From the NCBI RefSeq assembly GCF_001570765.1, contig NZ_BCSH01000040.1, forward strand, positions 17,379 through 81,378: DNA of 64,000 nt, in the 5' to 3' direction. Every line of letters begins with the position of its first letter. Positions within the stretch are counted from its first letter, which is position 1. The DNA comes from Nocardiopsis listeri NBRC 13360. GTDB lineage: Bacteria; Actinomycetota; Actinomycetes; Streptosporangiales; Streptosporangiaceae. The notes below the pieces were generated by a model that had not been told where the DNA came from, ran no database searches, and saw only the letters and a list, made by a program, of their open reading frames with translations. Positions 42,460 to 50,419 of this stretch are shown here, piece after piece. The translations under genes and the position numbers were made by a program.

Positions 42460-43671
42460 TCACGGCCGTAGCGGTGTGAACACGACATCGGTCGTGGTGT
42501 GCTCGTCGGCTCCGGGGATCGGGGCGGCCCAGCGTGTCGGCTCCCCCGGCCCGGTCCGGGCCACGACGTGCCCGGAGGCCCGGTGGACGAGGCCGCCGGA
42601 ACGCAGGGCGGTGAAGGTTCCGGCCAGCCGCCCTCCCCGGGCGTCGAATCCGGTCCAGTGCGGCGGTTCGCTCCAGAAGCCGTCAGGGACCACCTCGGAG
42701 ACCGGTTCGGCCCCCGTGCCGAAGCCGAACTCGATGTCCAGGGTGGTGCGTCCTCCGGGTGCGAGCTCGGTGCGCGGCCCCAGTGCCTCGACCTCGGTCA
42801 CCCGGTCCACCGGGTACAGCCCGCCCAGGTGCTCCAACGGTCGCTCCACCGGCGCTTCCAACCAGACCTCGGCCCGGGATCCGGAGTCGGGGTAGTCGGC
42901 CCCCTCGTTGACCTCGAAGCGCTGGGTGAGCGTGCCCGAGGCGCCCACGTGGGCCAGCCATCCGGACGCCGTGGGGAAGCCGACCTTGCCGACGACCTCC
43001 TGTGAGGGCACCCGCATCACCCGGGGCGTGTGTTCCACCACGCGCGGGTGCCCGTTGCCGGCGACGAGCGCGACGACGTGGGGCCCCTCCCCTCGTACGC
43101 CCACGAAGACGCCACCGGCGTCCTCCCTCGTGGCGGGCGCGCCGTCGATCTGGGTCACGTTCCACAGCGCCCACCGGCGCACCGTGTCGGAGACGTTGAC
43201 CGCCTCCAGCTCCAGCCGGTAGCCGGCGACTCCCGGTTCCAGGGTCAGGCGACGGCGTAGGCGCAGGCCCGACCTCGGATCGTCCCCACTGGTGAGGGTG
43301 AGCGTGACGGAGCCGTCCGGCGCGGAGGCGGTCTCGACGACGTAGTGGCCCGAGTCCAGGACGGGGTCGGGCGGACCGGCCCACTCGTCGGGGCCGTCCC
43401 ACCCCTGGGGCGCGGGCCAGGTCTTGTCGCCACCGACGTTGTTCCAGGCGCTCATCGGCCCGTCGACCGGGCCGAGCACCACACCTTCCACGGGGCGCAG
43501 GTCCTCGTCCAGCAGACGGGGGTTGCGGTACAGGTGTTCGTGTCCGCGGTGGCGGACCGACAGGACGCGGCCACCCAGCCCGGGCGCCGCGACCAGCCGG
43601 ACCACCCCGTTGTCGAGCACGATCAGCTCACGCGCGCCCGACCCCTCATGACGGACCTCGACGGGACTCAT
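42460..43671 (-). CDS. DUF4380 / galactose-mutarotase-like fold protein
   Basis: 403 residues, no signal peptide. It begins with the DUF4380-type pattern LDNGVVRLVAAPGLGGRVLSV and YRNP, followed by a beta-sandwich of the galactose-mutarotase superfamily (TLEPGVAGYRLELEAVNVSD, WALWNVTQID). A catalytic His/Glu pair of aldose 1-epimerases was not identified with confidence. In this operon it may interconvert sugar anomers for the dehydrogenase, or bind sugar without catalysis. ATG 43671 overlaps the preceding stop (ATGA), with ggagg 7 nt upstream. Confidence 0.75.
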   Translation of the reverse strand: MSPVEVRHEGSGARELIVLDNGVVRLVAAPGLGGRVLSVRHRGHEHLYRNPRLLDEDLRPVEGVVLGPVDGPMSAWNNVGGDKTWPAPQGWDGPDEWAGPPDPVLDSGHYVVETASAPDGSVTLTLTSGDDPRSGLRLRRRLTLEPGVAGYRLELEAVNVSDTVRRWALWNVTQIDGAPATREDAGGVFVGVRGEGPHVVALVAGNGHPRVVEHTPRVMRVPSQEVVGKVGFPTASGWLAHVGASGTLTQRFEVNEGADYPDSGSRAEVWLEAPVERPLEHLGGLYPVDRVTEVEALGPRTELAPGGRTTLDIEFGFGTGAEPVSEVVPDGFWSEPPHWTGFDARGGRLAGTFTALRSGGLVHRASGHVVARTGPGEPTRWAAPIPGADEHTTTDVVFTPLRP

Positions 43672-44756
43672 CCTTCCTCCCGGTTCACCAGGCACACCTT
43701 GCCCCGGCTCTCGCCCGCGGCGAGCCGGTAGGCGGTGTCGGCCTCGGTGAGGTCGAAACGATCGGAGACCACGCGCTCCGGGGACAGCCCCCACCGGACC
43801 AGGTTCACCGACAACTCGGCCATGGCCGGCAGGGAGGTCACCCAGGAGGCGTACAGGGTGAGCTGCTTGTGCAGGAGGGTGTCGGACACCTCGGTCTCCA
43901 GCGTGCCGCCCTCACCGACCAGCGAGACCCGTCCCCACTCGGCCGCGTTCTCCAGGGCCAGGGAGCGGCCCGGGCGCGAGCCCGAGCAGTCGATGACCGT
44001 CGCCGCGCCCCGGCCGGCGGTGGCCCGACCGATCGCCTCGGCCGCCTCCGCCGGTGCGGCGAGGACGTCGAAGACGTCCAGGTCGGCGGCCCACGCGCGG
44101 CGCCGCTCGTTGGGTTCCACCCCGATGACCCGGGTGGCTCCCATGCCCCGGCCGATCATGCCCGCGGCCAGGCCGACCGGTCCCAGGCCGACGACGAGCA
44201 GGTCCCCGTCGCCGTCGACCCCGATGCGTCGCAGCCCCTCATAGGCGGTGCCGAACCCGCAGGCGATGAGCGCCCCGTCCACGAAGGAGAGTTCGTCGGG
44301 CAGGGGGACGCAGGTCGATTCCTCCGCCAGCAGGTACTCGGCGTGGCCGCCGTCGCGCTGCCAGCCGTAGGAGGCCCTGTCGGCTGCCGTGCAGCTGATC
44401 ATGTACCCGCGCCGGCAGTTGTCGCACAACCCGCATCCGGCGATGTGGTAGACGATGACCCGGTCGCCCGGGCCGAACCTTCGGCATCCCGGGCCGGCCT
44501 GGACGATGGTCCCCGAGGGTTCGTGTCCCGCGACGACGCCGCGGTAGGCGGGCCCGTCGACGCCCCGGTGGCCCTTGTGCTCGTGGTAGATGTAGCCGAT
44601 GTCGCTGCCGCAGATACCGGAGGCCCCGACCCTCAGCAGGACCTGGCCGGGTCCGGGCTCGGGCACGGGCAGGGTCTCCACGACCGCGGTGGAGTCGCCG
44701 GGCAGGCGCACCCCGCGCATGGCCTGGGGCGGAGTGTTCGGGTCCTTCGCGTTCAT
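43668..44756 (-). CDS. Zinc-dependent medium-chain alcohol/polyol dehydrogenase
   Basis: 362 residues. Catalytic zinc site: Cys49 (SGICGSD), His78 and Glu79 (AGHEPSG). A structural zinc cluster is GCGLCDNCRRGYMISC. The Rossmann motif is VVGLGPVGLAAG with an acidic residue after beta-2 (GVEPNERR). Closest in pattern to threonine/sorbitol/galactitol-type dehydrogenases. It may oxidise a polyol or the sugar itself; with the SDR downstream, the operon has two candidate first-step enzymes. ATG 44756 follows ggggga by 8-9 nt. It lies between the ABC permease and DUF4380 genes. Confidence 0.85.
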   Translation of the reverse strand: MNAKDPNTPPQAMRGVRLPGDSTAVVETLPVPEPGPGQVLLRVGASGICGSDIGYIYHEHKGHRGVDGPAYRGVVAGHEPSGTIVQAGPGCRRFGPGDRVIVYHIAGCGLCDNCRRGYMISCTAADRASYGWQRDGGHAEYLLAEESTCVPLPDELSFVDGALIACGFGTAYEGLRRIGVDGDGDLLVVGLGPVGLAAGMIGRGMGATRVIGVEPNERRRAWAADLDVFDVLAAPAEAAEAIGRATAGRGAATVIDCSGSRPGRSLALENAAEWGRVSLVGEGGTLETEVSDTLLHKQLTLYASWVTSLPAMAELSVNLVRWGLSPERVVSDRFDLTEADTAYRLAAGESRGKVCLVNREEG

Positions 44757-44777
44757 GTCGGTGTTCCCCCGTTCTAC

Positions 44778-45788
44778 TCAGGCGAGTCGGTTGGCGGCGC
44801 TGCGCCTGCTGATGAGGACGTTGATCAGGACGGCCCCGACGATGATGAGGCCGCGCACCACGTCCTGGAAGAAGGAGTTGACTCCGAGCAGTACCAGGCC
44901 GTTGGCGATGACGGTGATGAAGACGACGCCGAGGAAGGTACCGCCGAGCGAGCCGCGCCCACCGGCGAGCGCGGTGCCCCCGATGACGACGGCGGCGATG
45001 ACGTCGAACTCCAGGCCCGCCGCCGCGCCTCCGTTGCCCGAACCCAGACGGGCCGCGAGCAGCACACCGGTGATGGCGGCGAGCAGTCCGGTGGTGGCGA
45101 ACAGCAGGATGCGGACCCGGACCACGTTGAGCCCGGCCAGTTGGGCGGCGGCCGCGTTGCCGCCGGTGGCGTACACGGACCGACCATAGGCGGTGTACTT
45201 GGCCACGTAGGCGAAGACCGCGAACAGCACGAGCATGACCAGTGCGGCCGTGGGCACGCCCAGGACGGAACCGCCGAGCACGTCGAACAGGGCGCTCTCG
45301 GGCAGCGGCACGGGGAGCGCGTCGGTCATGTACAACGCCAGCCCGCCCAGCACGCTCCACAGTCCCAGCGTGGTGATGAAGGAGGGCACGTTGAACCGGG
45401 CTCTGAGCCACCCGGCGAGCGCGCCCCACAGCAGACCCATGGCCAGGGTGAGCAGGATGGCGCCGAGAACCCCCAGGTTCCACTCCGTGGCGCCCTTGGC
45501 GACGATGACCGAGGCGAAGGCCACGGCCGGGCCGATGCTGATGTCGATCTCCCCGGCGATGATCACCAGGGTGACGCCCCAGGCAGCGATGCCGATCGTC
45601 GCGGCGTTGCGCAGCAGACCGAGTTGGTTGTCCATGCTCAGGAACCCGGAGGCGGAGAGCCCGAGGACGATGTAGAGGATGAGGATGGCGGCCAAGAGGC
45701 CGATCTCGTTGAGGCGGTGGCCGTAGCGGCCGATGAAGTCGCCACGGGCGGAAACCGCTTCGCCGGTGACCTTGGTCGTGGTGGTCAT
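44778..45788 (-). CDS. RbsC-type ABC sugar transporter permease
   Basis: 336 residues, about nine to ten membrane helices. Family motifs GEIDISIGPAVAF and YAVGGN-like VYATGGNAAAAQLAGLNV, and the C-terminal IGGTALAGGRGSLGGTFLG, mark a CUT2 permease. It is one of a permease/ATPase/binding-protein set for a monosaccharide; the downstream enzymes suggest galactose or a related sugar. ATG 45788 has gagg 6 nt upstream. Gaps of 14 nt to the ATPase gene and 21 nt to the dehydrogenase gene indicate one transcript. Confidence 0.92.
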   Translation of the reverse strand: MTTTTKVTGEAVSARGDFIGRYGHRLNEIGLLAAILILYIVLGLSASGFLSMDNQLGLLRNAATIGIAAWGVTLVIIAGEIDISIGPAVAFASVIVAKGATEWNLGVLGAILLTLAMGLLWGALAGWLRARFNVPSFITTLGLWSVLGGLALYMTDALPVPLPESALFDVLGGSVLGVPTAALVMLVLFAVFAYVAKYTAYGRSVYATGGNAAAAQLAGLNVVRVRILLFATTGLLAAITGVLLAARLGSGNGGAAAGLEFDVIAAVVIGGTALAGGRGSLGGTFLGVVFITVIANGLVLLGVNSFFQDVVRGLIIVGAVLINVLISRRSAANRLA

Positions 45789-45802
45789 TGTTACCTCGCC
45801 CT

Positions 45803-47305
45803 TCACGCCGCCATCGCGGCGGCCATGATGTTGTCCAGGGTGATGTCTTCGCCGGTGAACTCGCCCTCCAGGCGGCCACCGCGCAGGGCCAGCACGCGGT
45901 CGCACACGAGCGGGAGTTCCTCCAGTTCGCTGGAGACGAAGAGGACCGCGGCGCCCTGCTCCGCGAGTTCGCGGACGATCGCGTAGATCTGGGCCTTGGC
46001 CTCCACGTCCACGCCGCGGGTGGGCTCGTCCAGGAGCAGGATGCGGCTTCCGGCGTGCAGCCAACGGCCGATAACGGCCTTTTGCTGGTTACCGCCGCTG
46101 AGGTTGACGATGGGGGTCTGGGGTGTGGCCGCCTTGATGGACAGGCGGTCGATGAGGTCGCGTCCGATGGAGGAGACCCGCGAGGGGAGCACGGTCCCGG
46201 CACGGGACGCCCCTCCGTACCAGGTCATGACCATGTTCTCGGAGACTCCGAGCAGGGGGACCACGCCTTCTCCCTTACGGTCCTCAGGGGTGATGCCCAC
46301 GCCCAGGCGCCGCATCGTGCTCGGGGTGGGGCGGGCCACCGGCCCACCGTCCACCGCCACGGTGCCCCGGGACGGGGTGAACCCGGCCAGCGCGCGCAGG
46401 AGTTCGGTGCGCCCGGACCCCATGAGTCCGCCCAGCCCCAGGACCTCGCCGGGGTGGAGGTCGAAGGAGACGCTCTCGACCTTGGGCGGGACCGCCAGGT
46501 CGCGGACCGACAGCAAGGGGGTACTTGAGAGGGGGCTCCGACGCCGTGGCACGGTCTCCGCCTCCTCGGCGCGTTCGCCGAGCATGAGGGAGACGATGCG
46601 CTCGGTGGTGGCGCCTTGGACCGGCACCGTCTCCACGATGGCGCCGTCGCGCATGACGGTGACGGTGTCGGCGACGCGGCGGATCTCGTCCAGGCGGTGG
46701 CTGACGTAGATGACGCCCACTCCACGTGCGGCCACGCGGGTGACGGCCTCCAGGACCGCCTCCGCCTCGGCCGCGGCCAGGGCGCTGGTGGGCTCGTCCA
46801 GGATGAGGAGTCGGGGCCTGGACCGGAAGGCGCGTGCGATCTCGACGAGCTGTTGTCGGGCCAGGGGCAGCTCTCCCACGCGGGTGCCGGGAGAGATGCG
46901 CACTCCGAGTTCGGTGAAGATCTCCTCGGCCCCGGACGTCATGGCGGCGTAGTCGATGCGTCCACGTTCCTTGGGCCAGGACCCGAGGTAGAGGTTCTCC
47001 TCCGCCGAGAGCTCCGGGACCAGGCTGAGCTCCTGGTAGACGGTGCCCACGCCGAGCTCGGCGGAACGGCGGATCCCTCCGTCGCCGAGGAGGAGGTCAC
47101 CGATCTCGATCTCGCCCTCGTCGGGTGTCTCCACCCCGGCCAGCAGTCGGATCAGGGTGGACTTGCCGGCTCCGTTGCGGCCGAGCAGGGCACGGACTTC
47201 TCCGGCGTTGATCTCGAAGTCTGCGTGGTCCAGGGCGGTGACTCCGGGGTAACTCTTGGTGGCGCCGCGCACGCGGGCCACGACCTCGGTGGGGTTGTCG
47301 CTCAT
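45803..47305 (-). CDS. RbsA/MglA-type ABC sugar transporter ATPase (tandem ABC domains)
   Basis: 500 residues with two nucleotide-binding domains. Domain 1 has an intact Walker A GRNGAGKST (42-50) and LILDEPTSAL. Domain 2 begins near residue 255 and has the degenerate Walker A GLMGSGRTE normal for this family, with a good LSGGNQQK signature and LLDEPTRGVDV. This CUT2 arrangement energises monosaccharide import with the adjacent permease and lipoprotein. ATG 47305 follows ggag by 7 nt. Confidence 0.93.
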   Translation of the reverse strand: MSDNPTEVVARVRGATKSYPGVTALDHADFEINAGEVRALLGRNGAGKSTLIRLLAGVETPDEGEIEIGDLLLGDGGIRRSAELGVGTVYQELSLVPELSAEENLYLGSWPKERGRIDYAAMTSGAEEIFTELGVRISPGTRVGELPLARQQLVEIARAFRSRPRLLILDEPTSALAAAEAEAVLEAVTRVAARGVGVIYVSHRLDEIRRVADTVTVMRDGAIVETVPVQGATTERIVSLMLGERAEEAETVPRRRSPLSSTPLLSVRDLAVPPKVESVSFDLHPGEVLGLGGLMGSGRTELLRALAGFTPSRGTVAVDGGPVARPTPSTMRRLGVGITPEDRKGEGVVPLLGVSENMVMTWYGGASRAGTVLPSRVSSIGRDLIDRLSIKAATPQTPIVNLSGGNQQKAVIGRWLHAGSRILLLDEPTRGVDVEAKAQIYAIVRELAEQGAAVLFVSSELEELPLVCDRVLALRGGRLEGEFTGEDITLDNIMAAAMAA

Positions 47306-47356
47306 GGGTGCTCCATGGATGGGACGAAGGATGGACGGGTGGTCGAGGAAGAACCG

Positions 47357-48355
47357 TCAGGGGATGCCTTCCGGATGGGTCTCCAGCCACTCCTCGCCGT
47401 CCTCGGGTGTGGTGTAGAGGTCGATGGGGGCCGGGGTGACGAACTCCTCGGAGTTCTCGCCGGCGATGACGCGCTCGACCGTCTCACCGGCCAGGAGTCC
47501 CACCTCGATGCCGGAGATGTCGACGTTGGCCTTGAGGATGGTGTGGTCGGACAGCGCGCGGGCGGCGTCGGTGGACATGTCGCTGCCGAAGACCACGACC
47601 TCGCCCTCCGCACCGCGGTTGCTCACGGCGCGGACCGCGCCCATGGTGGCGCCACCGGCTTCGCCGTAGAAGGCGTCCAGGTCGGGGTGCGCGGTGAGGA
47701 GGCGCTCGCCCACGTCGACGGCCTCGTCGATGGTGGCGCCCTCCTGGTTGGCCACGATCCGCGCCTCGGGCAGGCGATCGAAGAGCGCCTCCTCGAATCC
47801 CTCGCGACGCTGTACGCAGACCTCGACGAACTCGCAGTTGAGGACGGCGATCTGCGGGTCCTGCACCCCTTCGCCCTCGAAGTGTTCCGCGGCGGAGTCG
47901 CCGAGCAGACGTCCGAACTCGTGGGGATCGCCGAGGATGTAGGAGGTCACGTACTCCTTGGCGGCCTCGTCCTCGATGCAGGTGTTGTAACAGATCACCG
48001 GCACGCCGCTCTCGTGGGCCAGGCGCAGGGCCGGGACCGAGGCGGTGGCCGAGACCGGTGACAGGACCAGCGCGTCGACGTCGGCGGAGGAGGCGACGTC
48101 GACGAAGGTGCTCTCCTCCGAGGCGTCGCCGCGGGCGTTGAGCTCCAGGAGTTGGAGTTCGCGTCCGGAGTTCTCGGCGTAGTCCTGCATGCCCTGGCGG
48201 ACTCCCGCGTAGAAGCCCTGCGCGTCCATGTAGACCACGCCGATCCGGCCGTCCTCTCCGAGCCGGGCGCCGCATCCGGCGAGTGTCAGCACGCACAGGA
48301 CGGCGGCGAGCGTGGCGAGCGCGCGGCCCGAGGGGCGTGGCGATCGTCTGCCCAT
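47357..48355 (-). CDS. Lipoprotein sugar-binding protein (RbsB/periplasmic-binding type)
   Basis: 332 residues. Signal peptide with lipobox LAGC (Cys28), so the mature protein is tethered to the outer face of the membrane. The mature part has the periplasmic-binding-protein 4 pattern (IGVVYMDAQGFYAGVRQGMQDYAE, DVDALVLSPVSA, VPVICYNTCIED). First gene of the galactose/galactonate operon and thus the likely determinant of its sugar. ATG 48355 has aaggagg 6 nt upstream. The promoter lies about 65 nt before it. Confidence 0.9.
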   Translation of the reverse strand: MGRRSPRPSGRALATLAAVLCVLTLAGCGARLGEDGRIGVVYMDAQGFYAGVRQGMQDYAENSGRELQLLELNARGDASEESTFVDVASSADVDALVLSPVSATASVPALRLAHESGVPVICYNTCIEDEAAKEYVTSYILGDPHEFGRLLGDSAAEHFEGEGVQDPQIAVLNCEFVEVCVQRREGFEEALFDRLPEARIVANQEGATIDEAVDVGERLLTAHPDLDAFYGEAGGATMGAVRAVSNRGAEGEVVVFGSDMSTDAARALSDHTILKANVDISGIEVGLLAGETVERVIAGENSEEFVTPAPIDLYTTPEDGEEWLETHPEGIP

Positions 48356-48419
48356 GGGGGTCCTCCTTGACGTAGGGCGCACCGCTCACCTGCGCGGACG
48401 CCTTTCTCAACTGCGCAAG

Positions 48420-48474
48420 AGCATCGCAGAGTGACCTACGCAACGTCAAGAATAAATACTAATTAATTATTTTA
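48420..48474 (-). promoter_or_regulatory. Promoter of the galactonate operon with AT-rich upstream element
   Basis: Minus strand: -35 TTGACG (48444-48449), 18-nt spacer, -10 GATGCT (48420-48425). Just upstream of the -35 lies a 24-base block, 48451-48474, with a single C and no G. It contains the perfect palindrome TAATTAATTA (48460-48469). In DNA of this GC content that block is striking; its place fits an UP element or an operator for the DgoR-like regulator. Confidence 0.5.
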
Positions 48475-48513
48475 CGGGTGCGTGCGGTGGTGACCAGGCC
48501 CCGAACGCACGTC

Positions 48514-48542
48514 GGGGAGGCTCCCCGAACGGGAGCCTCCCC
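48514..48542 (-). terminator. Intrinsic terminator after the MalG-type permease gene
   Basis: Stem ggggaggctccc / gggagcctcccc (12 bp) with a 5-nt loop, 16 nt beyond the stop codon. Confidence 0.75.
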
Positions 48543-48558
48543 GGTGCACCTCCTCGCG

Positions 48559-49398
48559 CTACTTCACCGCCCCCGCCGACAGTCCGGACACGAGGTAGCG
48601 CTGGATCAGCATGAACGCGATGACCACCGGCAGGGAGATGGTCAGCGACGCCGCCAGGAGCTGGTTCCACAGCGTGTCGGTCTGGCTGGTGTAGAGCTTG
48701 AGCCCGATGGAGAGCGTGCGGGTCTGGGTGTCGGTCAGCACCGACGCGAACAGCACCTCGCCCCAGGCCGTGATGAACGCGAACACGCCGACCGCGATGA
48801 TGCCGGGCCTGGCCACCGGAAGGATGACACGGACCAGGGCGCCGACCCTGGTGGTGCCGTCGATCATGGCCGCCTCCTCCAACCCCTCGGGGATGGCGCT
48901 GAAGTACCCGGCCAGCATCCAGATCGAGAACGGCAGGGCGAAGGTCAGATAGGTGACGATCAGCCCGAGGTAGGAACCGGTGAGCTCGACACCGATGAGG
49001 TCTTCCACCCGCACGAAGATCAGGAAGAGCGGTAGCAGGAACAGGATGCCCGGGAACATCTGTGTCGAGAGCACCGTCATGCTGAACAGCCGCTTGCCGC
49101 GAAAACGCAGTCGCGACAGTGGATAGGCCGCCAGTACCGCCACCAACAGCGCCAGGACCGTGGCCGTGGTCGTGACGATGAGGCTGTTGCCGAGGTAGCT
49201 CGCCAAGGGGATCGTCGTCCACATGTCCACGAACGGTTGGAAGGTGATCCGGTCGGGGAACCACGTGAACGTCCCCCTGACGTTCTCCAACGGCTTCACC
49301 GAGGTCACCACCAACACGTACAGCGGCAGCACGGTGAACACGGTGAGAAAGGTCAGGACGACCTTTCGAAACCAACGGAATCCCTTGGTCTCAATCAT
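48559..49398 (-). CDS. MalG/CUT1-type ABC carbohydrate permease
   Basis: 279 residues, six membrane helices. The EAA loop that contacts the ATPase is EEAAMIDGTTRVGALVRVILPVA. The N-terminal VLPLYVLVVTSVKP and C-terminal YLVSGLSAGAVK are typical of the second CUT1 permease. ATG 49398 overlaps the MalF-type stop by 8 nt; gggaag lies upstream. An in-frame GTG at 49404 would add two residues. Last gene of a three-gene importer operon. Confidence 0.92.
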   Translation of the reverse strand: MIETKGFRWFRKVVLTFLTVFTVLPLYVLVVTSVKPLENVRGTFTWFPDRITFQPFVDMWTTIPLASYLGNSLIVTTTATVLALLVAVLAAYPLSRLRFRGKRLFSMTVLSTQMFPGILFLLPLFLIFVRVEDLIGVELTGSYLGLIVTYLTFALPFSIWMLAGYFSAIPEGLEEAAMIDGTTRVGALVRVILPVARPGIIAVGVFAFITAWGEVLFASVLTDTQTRTLSIGLKLYTSQTDTLWNQLLAASLTISLPVVIAFMLIQRYLVSGLSAGAVK

Positions 49399-50356
49399 TG
49401 CCACTTCCCTTGGGCAGCACCATTCGGACGTATATCGCCGACGCGACGATCAGCACGACCAGCAGCAGCACACTCATCGCGGCGCCCAACCCGAAGTTCC
49501 AATTGACGAAGGAATGCTCATAGATGAGTGGCGATATCAACCGTGCGCTCTCGGGCGAGGTGTCACCGAAGAGCAGATAGGGAATGTTGAACTCATTGAA
49601 CGTCCACAACCCCATGACGAGCAGGACGACCAGATTCGCCGAGCGGACCATGGGCAGCGTGATGTCGGTGAATCGCTTCCAGGTCGAGGCGCCGTCGATG
49701 GCGGCGGCCTCGTAGACGTCCCCGGGAATACTCTGTAGCGCCGCCAGCAACATCAAGAACGCGAACGGCCACAGGCGCCATACCGACACGATCACCAGCA
49801 CCCAGAACGCGTTCTCGCCGATGAGCCAGAAAGGGCGCTCGTCCAACAGGCCCATGTCCTGCACGAGCACGCGGTTGACCATGCCGTCGCGCTGATTGAA
49901 CATGAACGCCCAGAGGATGGCGGCGACGTAGACCGGCAGCGCGTAGGGCACCAGGAACAGCGTGCGAAGTACGCCGCGCCCCCGGAACCTCGTGTTCAGC
50001 GCGACGGCCGCCGCCATGCCCAGCGCCCACGACAACCCCACCACCAGCACCGTGTAGACGATGGTGCGGAACAGGCTTTCGAACAGGGCGCTGCCCAGGG
50101 CGCTGCCGGGATCAAGACCGCGTACGAAGTTGTCGAACCAGACGAACGGAGCCGTCGTCCATCGCCGGATGGTCAGCTGCGTCAGCGAGGTGAACGAGAT
50201 GTAGATCCCCAGGAGCATGGGGATGATGTGGACCAATAACTCCAGCACCGCCGCCGGCAGGATCATGCCGTACGGCAGGAACCACCCGGGGCGGCGCGAC
50301 CGTCGCCGATCGGACCCGGGCGCGGCACCGGGCCGCGGTTCTTCGGTGAACGACAT
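49391..50356 (-). CDS. MalF/CUT1-type ABC carbohydrate permease
   Basis: 321 residues, six membrane helices after a basic 30-residue N-terminus. The EAA loop is YEAAAIDGASTWKRFTDITLPM. Pairs with the next permease to form the channel of a CUT1 importer for di- or oligosaccharides. No ATPase gene is in this operon. ATG 50356 follows ggaagg by 8 nt; codons further upstream have no site. Confidence 0.92.
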   Translation of the reverse strand: MSFTEEPRPGAAPGSDRRRSRRPGWFLPYGMILPAAVLELLVHIIPMLLGIYISFTSLTQLTIRRWTTAPFVWFDNFVRGLDPGSALGSALFESLFRTIVYTVLVVGLSWALGMAAAVALNTRFRGRGVLRTLFLVPYALPVYVAAILWAFMFNQRDGMVNRVLVQDMGLLDERPFWLIGENAFWVLVIVSVWRLWPFAFLMLLAALQSIPGDVYEAAAIDGASTWKRFTDITLPMVRSANLVVLLVMGLWTFNEFNIPYLLFGDTSPESARLISPLIYEHSFVNWNFGLGAAMSVLLLVVLIVASAIYVRMVLPKGSGND

Positions 50357-50419
50357 CTGGTGCCTTCCATTGATCGGACGTCCCACCGCGTGGACGAGAC
50401 GGCCGACGGGGTACGCCGA

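Noticed and set aside
43869..45986. 705-codon plus-strand frame across the ADH and permease genes
   Set aside because: It crosses gene boundaries of well-identified minus-strand genes and has Asp/Gly/Glu-rich shadow composition.
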